A stretch of 6,272 nucleotides of DNA from Ruminococcaceae bacterium UBA866 (GTDB lineage: Bacteria > Bacillota > Clostridia > Oscillospirales > Ruminococcaceae), in the NCBI GenBank assembly GCA_002295325.1, contig DBGA01000084.1:93929-100200 (forward strand). Reading direction: 5' to 3'. The notes beneath the pieces were generated by a model that saw nothing but the letters and a program-made list of their open reading frames with translations, was not told the origin of the DNA and made no database searches. The translations under genes were made by a program, and so were the position numbers. How positions within the stretch are numbered: the stretch's first letter is position 1; every line of letters begins with the position of its first letter. This document shows positions 1-5,779 of the stretch, one piece after another.

Positions 1-1
1 G

Positions 2-955
2 TCCTTTAAACCAAAGGGAAACCTTAGCATGAATGGTGAAAGAGTGCTTACAACATTGCCGTTTTACGCATATATCAAGGTTGCAGAGGGCTGTGATAAC
101 TGTTGCAGTTATTGCGCAATTCCGCAAATCAGAGGCCCTTTCCGTAGCAGACCTATGGAAGAAATCATAGAAGAGGCAAAATGGCTTGCAAGTCAAGGTG
201 TCAAGGAGCTAATCGTCGTTGCACAAGATACAACTCGCTATGGTGAGGACTTGTATGGTGAATATAAACTTGCTACATTGCTAAAAGAGCTTTGTAAGAT
301 AGATGGGTTTGCTTGGATAAGACCACTTTATTGCTACCCAGATAAAATTACAGATGAGCTTTTAGATGTAATTAATTCAGAAGATAAAGTTGTTAAATAT
401 ATAGACATTCCACTGCAACATTGTAACGAGGAAGTTTTGCGTTCAATGAACAGAGGAATGAACAAGCAAGAAATCACTGCGTTAATTGAAAAAATTAGGG
501 CAAAAGTGAAAGACATTACAATTCGCACCACTCTTATTGTTGGATTTCCTGGGGAAACTGACGAGCAGTTTAACGAACTTTGTGACTTTGTAGACGAAAT
601 GCAGTTTGACCGTCTAGGTTGTTTTGCTTATTCAGCAGAGGAAAATACTCCTGCGGCTGAAATGGAAAATCAAATTGATGATGAAATTAAGCTAAAACGT
701 GAAGAAATCATTATGACTCAACAAGCTATGATAATGGAAAGACTAAACCAACAAAAACTTTTTACAACAGTTCGTGTAATCGTCGAAGGTTTCGATAAAT
801 TTGGGGAATGCTATTTTGGCAGAACTGAGGCAGATGCCCCAGAAGTTGATGGTAAAATCTTCTTCACAAGCGATACACAACATACAATGGGCGACTTTGT
901 CGATGTAGTAGTGAATGAAGTTTTGGATTATGACCTTGTTGGAACACGAGTATAA
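2..955 (+). CDS. rimO: Ribosomal protein S12 methylthiotransferase RimO (5'-truncated by window edge)
   Basis: This is a radical-SAM methylthiotransferase that adds a methylthio group to a conserved aspartate of ribosomal protein S12 in the cytoplasm. The frame is open to the window start, so the ATG at 29 is an internal Met; about 317 residues are visible of roughly 440 usual for the family. The N-terminal UPF0004 domain, which carries the second Fe-S cluster, is missing only because of the cut. The radical-SAM CxxxCxxC motif is seen as CDNCCSYC at about 92-115, followed by AIPQIRGPFRSRP, a strong RimO signature. A TRAM-like domain fills the last 65 or so residues and ends YDLVGTRV, as RimO does; MiaB and MtaB end differently. 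The position before the second cluster Cys is also Cys. pgsA follows closely, suggesting co-transcription. The family call is seen directly; S12 as substrate is inferred from family. Confidence 0.95.
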   Translation, partial: SFKPKGNLSMNGERVLTTLPFYAYIKVAEGCDNCCSYCAIPQIRGPFRSRPMEEIIEEAKWLASQGVKELIVVAQDTTRYGEDLYGEYKLATLLKELCKIDGFAWIRPLYCYPDKITDELLDVINSEDKVVKYIDIPLQHCNEEVLRSMNRGMNKQEITALIEKIRAKVKDITIRTTLIVGFPGETDEQFNELCDFVDEMQFDRLGCFAYSAEENTPAAEMENQIDDEIKLKREEIIMTQQAMIMERLNQQKLFTTVRVIVEGFDKFGECYFGRTEADAPEVDGKIFFTSDTQHTMGDFVDVVVNEVLDYDLVGTRV

Positions 956-963
956 CGAATTCT

Positions 964-969
964 AAAGGA
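964..969 (+). promoter_or_regulatory. Ribosome binding site deciding the pgsA start
   Basis: AAAGGA lies 11 nt before the TTG at 981. An in-frame ATG at 969 overlaps this site and has no Shine-Dalgarno sequence of its own. Another ATG at 976 is out of frame and hits a stop two codons later. The site therefore favours TTG 981. Confidence 0.6.
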
Positions 970-980
970 TGTGCTATGGC

Positions 981-1550
981 TTGAATACACCTAATAAATT
1001 GACCCTTTTACGGGTAGTGCTGGTGCCTGTTTTTCTAGCTTTTTTAATGATAAATAATATTTCATATAACTATATTTATGCACTGATTGTGTTTTCGGTA
1101 GCGTTATTAACAGATTTGCTGGATGGATATTTGGCCCGCAAAAACAACCAAGTAACCACATTTGGTAAATTTTTAGATCCGCTTGCCGATAAAGTGCTTG
1201 TAATTTCTGCTATGATTTGCTTTATTGAACTTGGTTTTGCAAGTTCTGTTGCTGTAGTAATTATCATTGCCAGAGAGTTTATGGTGACATCAATTCGCCT
1301 TGTAGCGCTTTCTTCTGATGGAAAAGTAATTTCAGCAAGCATTTTAGGTAAAATCAAAACGATTATCTCCATGGTAGCGGTAATTGGTACGTTGGCACTA
1401 TGCGCTTTGGGACAGATATTCACTTTACCAGCTTGGATTGACATTCCTTTGATTGCAAATGTTTTCATGTGGATTGCAGCACTAATCACAGTAATTTCAG
1501 GACTTGAATATCTTTTTGCAAATAAAGGAAGTATAAATACCACAAAATAG
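981..1550 (+). CDS. pgsA: CDP-diacylglycerol--glycerol-3-phosphate 3-phosphatidyltransferase (PgsA)
   Basis: This integral membrane enzyme joins CDP-diacylglycerol and glycerol-3-phosphate to give phosphatidylglycerophosphate, the committed step to phosphatidylglycerol and cardiolipin. The CDP-alcohol phosphotransferase motif is complete: D45, D48-G49, A52-R53, G62, D66 and D70, with the expected spacing (DLLDGYLAR, then GKFLDPLAD). Several hydrophobic segments are visible, at about residues 8-25, 30-48, 72-98, 125-145 and 155-180. The length of 189 aa is normal. I chose the TTG start because it gives MNTPNKLTLLR, the usual PgsA N-terminus, and is served by AAAGGA upstream; the ATG at 969 would add four residues (MCYG). 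The gene lies 25 nt after rimO, an arrangement I recall as common in Clostridia. No clear terminator follows it before the cysE promoter. Confidence 0.94.
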   Translation: MNTPNKLTLLRVVLVPVFLAFLMINNISYNYIYALIVFSVALLTDLLDGYLARKNNQVTTFGKFLDPLADKVLVISAMICFIELGFASSVAVVIIIAREFMVTSIRLVALSSDGKVISASILGKIKTIISMVAVIGTLALCALGQIFTLPAWIDIPLIANVFMWIAALITVISGLEYLFANKGSINTTK

Positions 1551-1551
1551 C

Positions 1552-1580
1552 TTGTCATTTTGTAAATATTATGATATAGT
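1552..1580 (+). promoter_or_regulatory. Predicted sigma-A promoter (extended -10) of the cysE-cysS operon
   Basis: TTGTCA at 1552-1557 and TATAGT at 1575-1580 are separated by 17 nt, each one mismatch from consensus. A TG at 1572-1573 adds an extended -10. Transcription should begin near 1587, about 30 nt before the first T-box stem, the expected geometry. A second TATAAT at 1586-1591 has no matching -35. Confidence 0.7.
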
Positions 1581-1615
1581 ACACATATAATACAGTAATA
1601 TATAAATGCAATGAT

Positions 1616-1850
1616 GCAGAAATAGTAGCAGTTACCCTGTTTTTTAAGAGAGTGGAACATTTGGTGTAAGTTCCATAACTACAGTTACTGTGAAGTGCCT
1701 CTGCTATGCAGGTGATGGGAAAATTATAGTATCATCATTCGGGTTAATCTCCGTTATAGGGATTCTTTCAAGTTATAAGATGAAGTGGAACCGCGAGTTA
1801 TCGCCTTCGTTTAAGAGTATATTGCTTTTGAACGAAGGCTTTTTTATTTT
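1616..1850 (+). promoter_or_regulatory. Cysteine-specific T-box riboswitch leader
   Basis: This transcribed leader reads tRNA-Cys charging and lets transcription continue into cysE when the tRNA is uncharged. Stem I is visible: GCAGA (1616-1620) pairs with TCTGC (1700-1704) and GCAGT (1628-1632) with ACTGT (1687-1691), enclosing a specifier loop with AGTA on the 5' side and GAA-G-TGC on the 3' side. The specifier is TGC at 1696-1698, a Cys codon. An AGAG purine stretch at 1648-1651 precedes the distal hairpin TGGAAC/GTTCCA (1653-1658 with 1670-1675). A stem III candidate is 1746-1751 with 1759-1764. The T-box sequence AAGTGGAACCGCG is at 1783-1795. Its TGGA bulge can pair with a UCCA tRNA end, matching the U73 discriminator of tRNA-Cys. 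The antiterminator forms by AAG/CTT and GCG/CGC pairing with 1802-1807. The two genes downstream, cysE and cysS, fit the Cys assignment. Confidence 0.93.
1803..1850 (+). terminator. Rho-independent terminator of the T-box leader
   Basis: GCCTTCGTT (1803-1811) pairs perfectly over 9 bp with AACGAAGGC (1831-1839), followed by a T-rich tract (six T, A, four T). The 5' arm overlaps the bases that close the antiterminator (1802-1807), so the two structures exclude each other. This is the expected off-state when tRNA-Cys is charged. Confidence 0.92.
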
Positions 1851-1856
1851 ACAAAA

Positions 1857-1864
1857 GAGGAGGG
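1857..1864 (+). promoter_or_regulatory. Ribosome binding site of cysE
   Basis: GAGGAGGG lies 6 nt upstream of the TTG at 1871. This strong site supports the TTG start for cysE. Confidence 0.8.
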
Positions 1865-1870
1865 ATTTTA

Positions 1871-2527
1871 TTGTTTAATAATATTAGATATGACATCGAT
1901 TCAATAAAAAAGCGTGACCCTGCAGCGAGAAATTCCTTTGAGATTTTCATGCTTTATGCTGGACTTCATGCAGTCATTTGGTATCGTATATCTCGTTTTT
2001 TCTATAAACATAAACTATATTTCCTTGCAAGGTTTTGCTCTCAATCCGGCAGATTTTTTACAGGAATAGAAATTCATCCAGGTGCTCAAATTGGCAGAGG
2101 CTTATTCATTGACCACGGAAGTGGAGTTGTAATCGGTGAAACCACCATAATCGGTGAAAATTGTACCATCTACCAAGGAGTAACTTTGGGTGGAACAGGA
2201 AAAGATAAAGGTAAACGTCATCCAACACTAGGCGATAATGTGCTTGTAGGCAGTGGTGCCAAAATTCTAGGTCCATTTCGAGTAGGTGACAATGCAAGAA
2301 TTGCAGCCAATGCTGTTGTGCTTGACGAAGTACCCGATAATTCAACGGCAGTTGGTGCGCCTGCTAGAATTGTTCGCAGAAATGGGGTTAGGGTTTGTGC
2401 AGATATGGATCAAATTCATATACAAGATCCGGTTGCGCAAGAACTTTGTAAGCTTCAAGTAAGGATTGATAAATTGACTGAGGAACTTAAAAAGATGAAA
2501 GAGGAAGGTAAAAATGAAGATATATAA
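1871..2527 (+). CDS. cysE: Serine O-acetyltransferase (CysE/EpsC type)
   Basis: The enzyme acetylates L-serine with acetyl-CoA to O-acetylserine, the first step of cysteine synthesis, in the cytoplasm. An N-terminal helical part (residues 1-60, with RDPAARNSFEIFMLYAGLHA) is followed by a left-handed beta-helix of hexapeptide repeats (about 65-165). That part contains EIHPGAQIGRG, FIDHGSGVVIGE (probable catalytic His82), YQGVTLGGTGK and the closing VGAPARIVRR. A charged, coiled-coil-like tail (about 185-215) ends the protein. Its 218 residues match the short Firmicutes/plant-like class, shorter than the E. coli enzyme. The TTG start is set by a strong ribosome binding site. It is the first gene after the cysteine T-box, so expression should rise when tRNA-Cys is uncharged. 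It overlaps cysS by 14 nt. No cysK is present in this window. Confidence 0.96.
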   Translation: MFNNIRYDIDSIKKRDPAARNSFEIFMLYAGLHAVIWYRISRFFYKHKLYFLARFCSQSGRFFTGIEIHPGAQIGRGLFIDHGSGVVIGETTIIGENCTIYQGVTLGGTGKDKGKRHPTLGDNVLVGSGAKILGPFRVGDNARIAANAVVLDEVPDNSTAVGAPARIVRRNGVRVCADMDQIHIQDPVAQELCKLQVRIDKLTEELKKMKEEGKNEDI

Positions 2528-3911
2528 CACTTTAATAAGAGCCAAACAAGAGTTTTTTCCTATTGAAAAGGATAAAGTAAAAATGTATACCTGTGGACCT
2601 ACTGTATATAATTTTGCACATATAGGAAATTTAAGGACGTATATTCATGAAGATATATTACAAAAAACCTTAGAATATTTAGGCTATGATGTAAAAAGAG
2701 TAATGAACATTACTGACGTTGGCCATTTAGAATCTGATGCAGATGATGGCGAGGACAAAATGCTAAAGGGCGCTTTGCGGGAAAACAAAACAGTGTGGGA
2801 AATTGCAGATTTTTATACCCAAGCATTCTTTAATGATTGTTCAAAATTGAATATTAAAAAACCAACTGTTTTAGCTAAAGCAACAGATTATGTTGATGAT
2901 TATATTGCATTTATCAAGGCTTTGGAGGATAAAGGATTTACCTATTTTGAAAATGGAAATGTATATTTTGACATTTCTAAAAGAGAAGACTATACAAAAT
3001 TATCGGGTATGAACTTAGAAGAACTGCAAACAGCTGCCAGAGATGATGTAATGGAAGACATTCATAAACGAAATCCACAAGATTTCGTATTATGGTTTAC
3101 AAAATCAAAATTTGAAAATCAAGCTATGAAATGGGATTCTCCATGGGGTGTTGGATATCCTGGGTGGCATATCGAGTGTTCGGTTATCTCTTTAAAAAAC
3201 CTTGGAAATCATATGGATATTCACTGTGGGGGTGTCGACCATATTCCTGTTCATCATACGAATGAAATGGCCCAAACCGAAAGCTACACAGGCGAAAAAT
3301 GGGTGAATTATTGGTGGCATAGTGAATTCTTGCTTGATAAAGACGGCAAGATGAGTAAATCAAATGGCGAATTTTTAACAGTCAGCCTGCTTGAAAAGAA
3401 AGGGTATAATCCGCTTTCTTATCGCTACTTTGCGCTAAATTCTCATTACAGAAAGCAACTTGCTTTCTCTTTTGATTCGTTAAAGCAAGCAGAAAATGCT
3501 TATAGCAAATTGAAAAACAGAGTTGCTTCATTGATAACTGGCAACGATGATGCTTCTATAGAGGGTGAAAAAGAAAAATATAAACAATTATTTACTGAAT
3601 GTATTTCTGACGATTTGAATACAGCTAATGCAATTACAGTATTGTTTGATGTGCTAAAGGCTGATGATATCAATAACAAGCAAAAGCTTGAATTAGTAAA
3701 GGATTTTGAAACAGTATTGTCACTTGGACTTTTTGAAGAGGAAAAGGAAGAGGAAATTCCACAAGAAATTTTAGACTTGGTTGAGGAGCGTATTGAGGCT
3801 AGAAAAGCAAAAGATTTTGCAAAAGCAGATGTTGTTCGTGATAAAATTATTGAACTAGGATATAATGTTGAAGAAACTCGCCAAGGAACAAAAATTACAA
3901 AAAAAGCATAG
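2514..3911 (+). CDS. cysS: Cysteinyl-tRNA synthetase (CysS)
   Basis: This class I aminoacyl-tRNA synthetase attaches cysteine to tRNA-Cys. The start region TCGPTVYNFAHIGNLRTY carries Cys27, a zinc ligand, and the HIGN form of the HIGH motif (36-39). The other zinc ligands are visible as Cys222 (GWHIECS), His247 and Glu251 (VHHTNEMAQ). The second ATP-binding motif KMSKS is at 279-283. The C-terminal helical anticodon-binding part ends with IEARKAKDFAKADVVRDKI, typical of the family. The 465 aa length is normal. The start is well supported by GAGGAAGG at 2501-2508, inside the end of cysE, so translation is probably coupled. The gene belongs to the T-box operon, which makes its expression respond to its own substrate tRNA. 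The Mini-III RNase gene (mrnC) that often follows cysS in Firmicutes is absent here. Confidence 0.98.
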   Translation: MKIYNTLIRAKQEFFPIEKDKVKMYTCGPTVYNFAHIGNLRTYIHEDILQKTLEYLGYDVKRVMNITDVGHLESDADDGEDKMLKGALRENKTVWEIADFYTQAFFNDCSKLNIKKPTVLAKATDYVDDYIAFIKALEDKGFTYFENGNVYFDISKREDYTKLSGMNLEELQTAARDDVMEDIHKRNPQDFVLWFTKSKFENQAMKWDSPWGVGYPGWHIECSVISLKNLGNHMDIHCGGVDHIPVHHTNEMAQTESYTGEKWVNYWWHSEFLLDKDGKMSKSNGEFLTVSLLEKKGYNPLSYRYFALNSHYRKQLAFSFDSLKQAENAYSKLKNRVASLITGNDDASIEGEKEKYKQLFTECISDDLNTANAITVLFDVLKADDINNKQKLELVKDFETVLSLGLFEEEKEEEIPQEILDLVEERIEARKAKDFAKADVVRDKIIELGYNVEETRQGTKITKKA

Positions 3912-3923
3912 GGGAGTGAAACT

Positions 3924-4856
3924 GTGTTTTCTAAGATTATAACTGTAACATTAAACCCATCGATTGACGTAACCCTTTGGATTGATAAGATTGACTTTGA
4001 CGAACCAGTAAAGTGCAAAAAAGAAAAATACTACCCAGGTGGAAAAGGACTTAACGTTTCAAGGGTGCTTACCGCTTTATCTGTGAAAAATACAGCACTT
4101 GGAATTACCGGAAAAGATAATAAACAAAAGCTTTCACGATTGCTCGATGACGAAAATGTAATCTATGATTTTATCGAAAATGACGGTACAATCAGAGAGA
4201 ACTTATCAATTGTACTGCCGAACAACAAAATGGTTAAAATTAATCGGGAAGGTTTTTTTGTCACACCAAAAATTTTAGATAGTCTAAAAGAAAAAATTAA
4301 GGCACAAATCGAAGATATAACCTCGACATTAATCATATTTGCAGGGAGTTTACCTCAAAATGTAACGAAGGAGCATTATAAATCCCTTGTGCTTGAGTTT
4401 AAGCAAGAGGGTGCAATCATTGTGCTTGATAATGACATTTTTTCTGTTGAAGATTTAAAAGAAATTTCACCATTTTTAATCAAACCCAATTCTATTGAGA
4501 TAGCACACATCTTTGGAAAATCAAAAGTTACCACTCAGCAAGTAAGAGAATACGCAAAAATACTAGCAGAATTTACTGATCATGTGCTTGTAAGCATGGG
4601 TTCAAACGGACTTTTATATTGTAGCAAAAAAGAGCTCATGACAGCGTCCGTGCCTTGTGTTCAAGTGAAATCAACAATAGGGGCAGGAGATACAACACTT
4701 GCTGGCTTTATTGCGGCTCTCCACGAAAATAAAAGCATTAAATGGGCGTTACGTTTTGCAGCCTCATGCGGAACAGCTTCAGTTGGTCTTGAGGGGACTG
4801 ATGTTATCACCAAAGAACAGGTCGACTCTATCATCAATCAAGTGAGACTCATCTAG
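3924..4856 (+). CDS. 1-phosphofructokinase family (PfkB/FruK/LacC-type) hexose kinase
   Basis: This is a ribokinase-fold sugar-phosphate kinase that transfers phosphate from ATP, probably to fructose-1-phosphate or tagatose-6-phosphate, giving a bisphosphate for glycolysis. The N-terminus TVTLNPSIDVTLWID and the sugar-binding motif GGKGLNVSRVL (39-49) are those of the FruK/LacC subgroup. The C-terminal ATP/anion-hole motif STIGAGDTTLAGF carries the catalytic base Asp256. GSLP (141-144) and IKPNS (186-190) are also in place. The 310 aa length is usual. The GTG start follows AGGGGAG (3910-3916) by 7 nt, and this site overlaps the cysS stop. With only 12 nt between cysS and this gene and no terminator, it should be co-transcribed from the cysteine T-box. 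There is no fru PTS, DeoR regulator or aldolase nearby to fix the substrate, so I give no symbol. Family is certain, substrate is not. Confidence 0.9.
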   Translation: MFSKIITVTLNPSIDVTLWIDKIDFDEPVKCKKEKYYPGGKGLNVSRVLTALSVKNTALGITGKDNKQKLSRLLDDENVIYDFIENDGTIRENLSIVLPNNKMVKINREGFFVTPKILDSLKEKIKAQIEDITSTLIIFAGSLPQNVTKEHYKSLVLEFKQEGAIIVLDNDIFSVEDLKEISPFLIKPNSIEIAHIFGKSKVTTQQVREYAKILAEFTDHVLVSMGSNGLLYCSKKELMTASVPCVQVKSTIGAGDTTLAGFIAALHENKSIKWALRFAASCGTASVGLEGTDVITKEQVDSIINQVRLI

Positions 4857-4899
4857 GGGATATTCACAAATTGTTCACCAAATTTTACTTTATAGTATA

Positions 4900-4928
4900 C
4901 TTTTTTAACTCAATTTTTATGTTATAAT
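4900..4928 (+). promoter_or_regulatory. Predicted extended -10 promoter of the cyclophilin lipoprotein genes
   Basis: TGTTATAAT (4920-4928) is a perfect extended -10. The -35 region (about 4900-4906, a run of T) is poor, which extended -10 promoters tolerate. Transcription would begin near 4935, just before the hairpin at 4941. A weaker alternative is TTGTTC (4871) with TAGTAT (4893). Confidence 0.6.
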
Positions 4929-4940
4929 ATAAAGAGCAAA

Positions 4941-4996
4941 GGAGAATAGGTTTGCACCTATTCTCTACGTTCGTTTATGCGAGCGTGTTTAACGAA
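4941..4996 (+). promoter_or_regulatory. Structured 5' leader with two hairpins
   Basis: GAGAATAGGT (4942-4951) and ACCTATTCTC (4956-4965) form a perfect 10-bp stem with a TTGC tetraloop, extended by a G-T pair (4941/4966). Directly after it, 4967-4973 pairs with 4980-4986 over 7 bp (one wobble) around a 6-nt loop. A competing pairing is TTCGTT (4970-4975) with AACGAA (4991-4996), which would break the second hairpin. Neither hairpin is followed by a T-run, so it does not look like a normal terminator. It may stabilise the 5' end of the mRNA or regulate translation; the structure is seen, the role is inferred. The 178-nt spacer 4857-5034 holds otherwise only the promoter and a ribosome binding site. 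Confidence 0.5.
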
Positions 4997-4999
4997 TAA
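4952..4999 (+). CDS. Possible 15-codon leader peptide
   Basis: A TTG at 4952-4954 sits 7 nt after AAAGGAG (4938-4944) and opens a frame of 15 codons (MHLFSTFVYASVFNE) ending at TAA 4997-4999. The ribosome binding site lies partly in the 5' arm of the first hairpin, and the start codon is in its loop. TTG starts are used by pgsA, cysE and the next gene, so the start is credible here, but a frame this short can arise by chance. There is no run of one amino acid to suggest classic attenuation. Confidence 0.2.
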   Translation: MHLFSTFVYASVFNE

Positions 5000-5015
5000 A
5001 AATTAATAATATTAA

Positions 5016-5024
5016 AGGTGAGGG
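5016..5024 (+). promoter_or_regulatory. Ribosome binding site of the first cyclophilin-like lipoprotein
   Basis: AGGTGAGGG ends 10 nt before the TTG at 5035. The in-frame ATG at 5044 would be about 19 nt away, too far. An ATG at 5025 is in another frame. The site therefore favours TTG 5035. Confidence 0.55.
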
Positions 5025-5034
5025 ATGGTATTAA

Positions 5035-5763
5035 TTGAGAATTATGAAATTAACTTCAATATTACTTTGTTCTGTATTTTTTTTGACAGGCTGTATGGAG
5101 CCTACCACAACAGGGATGCAAGAAGAAGAGATTGAGTTTGTTCAACTTAACGAGAAAAAAGAAGGACAAGAAATCGCGGTGATTGAAACTTCAAAAGGTA
5201 CAATCAAGATGGTTCTCTTTCCAAATGAAGCCCCTAAAACTGTCGCTCAGTTTAAAAAACTTATCCAAGAGGGCTTTTATAATGATAAGGAAATCTTTAT
5301 TAAACCAGATTTCAAGGCATTTATAACAGGGGCAAATGATGCAAGCGGAGCCAAAGGCAAAATAGCTACCGATGATGGAAAAGCATTGCAATGTGAGGTA
5401 ACACCAAATTTGTGGCATTTTAGTGGTGCGGTTTCTGTGCTAGGCTATGAAAAAAGTAGATTTAGCAAAACATTGCTGTCCGATAGCAGGTTTTTTATCG
5501 TTGGTGATATAGATGCTACCAACGACATGGTTAGCCAAATGGAAGAATTCAAATATCCTCAGAGAGTAATTAATGCATATAAGGAGCACGGTGGACTTCC
5601 TCAATATACAGGAGCATACACTGTTTTTGGACAAGTCTATGAGGGGCTTGAGATTGTAAATGAAATTATTAATTTGACAGCTAATGAGGAAACTGCTTCT
5701 CCGCAAGACGGAACAAAGATAATTAAAATTGAGCTTTCAAAGTACGAGAAACCAACACAATAA
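5035..5763 (+). CDS. Cyclophilin-like lipoprotein with degenerate active site
   Basis: This predicted lipoprotein is anchored on the outer face of the membrane. A short basic N-terminus, a hydrophobic segment (about 6-18) and the lipobox LTGC with Cys20 form a signal peptide of the lipoprotein type. A cyclophilin-type fold follows from about residue 46: IAVIETSKGTIKMVLFP, NEAPKTVAQF, FSGAVSV, DSRFFIVG (150-157) and YTVFGQVYEGLEIVNEI (195-211). The key isomerase residues are lost. The FHRI arginine motif is replaced by a region reading EIFIKPDF, the catalytic Gln of MIQGGD is Thr or absent (FITGAND), and SQFFI is SRFFI. It is therefore probably inactive as a peptidyl-prolyl isomerase, perhaps a binding or chaperone protein. 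The frame is intact over 242 aa, so it is not a pseudogene. A related, intact cyclophilin follows after 16 nt. Family and anchoring are seen; loss of activity is inferred. Confidence 0.85.
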   Translation: MRIMKLTSILLCSVFFLTGCMEPTTTGMQEEEIEFVQLNEKKEGQEIAVIETSKGTIKMVLFPNEAPKTVAQFKKLIQEGFYNDKEIFIKPDFKAFITGANDASGAKGKIATDDGKALQCEVTPNLWHFSGAVSVLGYEKSRFSKTLLSDSRFFIVGDIDATNDMVSQMEEFKYPQRVINAYKEHGGLPQYTGAYTVFGQVYEGLEIVNEIINLTANEETASPQDGTKIIKIELSKYEKPTQ

Positions 5764-5779
5764 CAGAGGAGAATGACCG

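Noticed and set aside
1076..1660. A 194-residue - strand frame opposite pgsA
   Set aside because: It lies antisense to an unmistakable PgsA with a complete catalytic motif and extends into the cysE promoter; it is a shadow frame.
1690..1878. A 62-residue + strand reading frame between pgsA and cysE
   Set aside because: It runs through the T-box specifier region, antiterminator and terminator, has no ribosome binding site and resembles no protein; the RNA structure explains the sequence.
3500..4018. A 172-residue - strand frame across the cysS/kinase junction
   Set aside because: It is antisense to two clear genes, Ser/Ile-rich as expected of a shadow frame, with no recognisable motif.
4942..4965. 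Hairpin considered as the terminator of the kinase gene
   Set aside because: It is a strong stem but is followed by TACGTTCG instead of a T-run, and it lies downstream of the predicted promoter for the next genes, so a leader role fits better.
5035..5763. First cyclophilin-like gene considered as a pseudogene
   Set aside because: The frame is intact from signal peptide to C-terminus with no stops or frameshifts and a usual length; only active-site residues changed.
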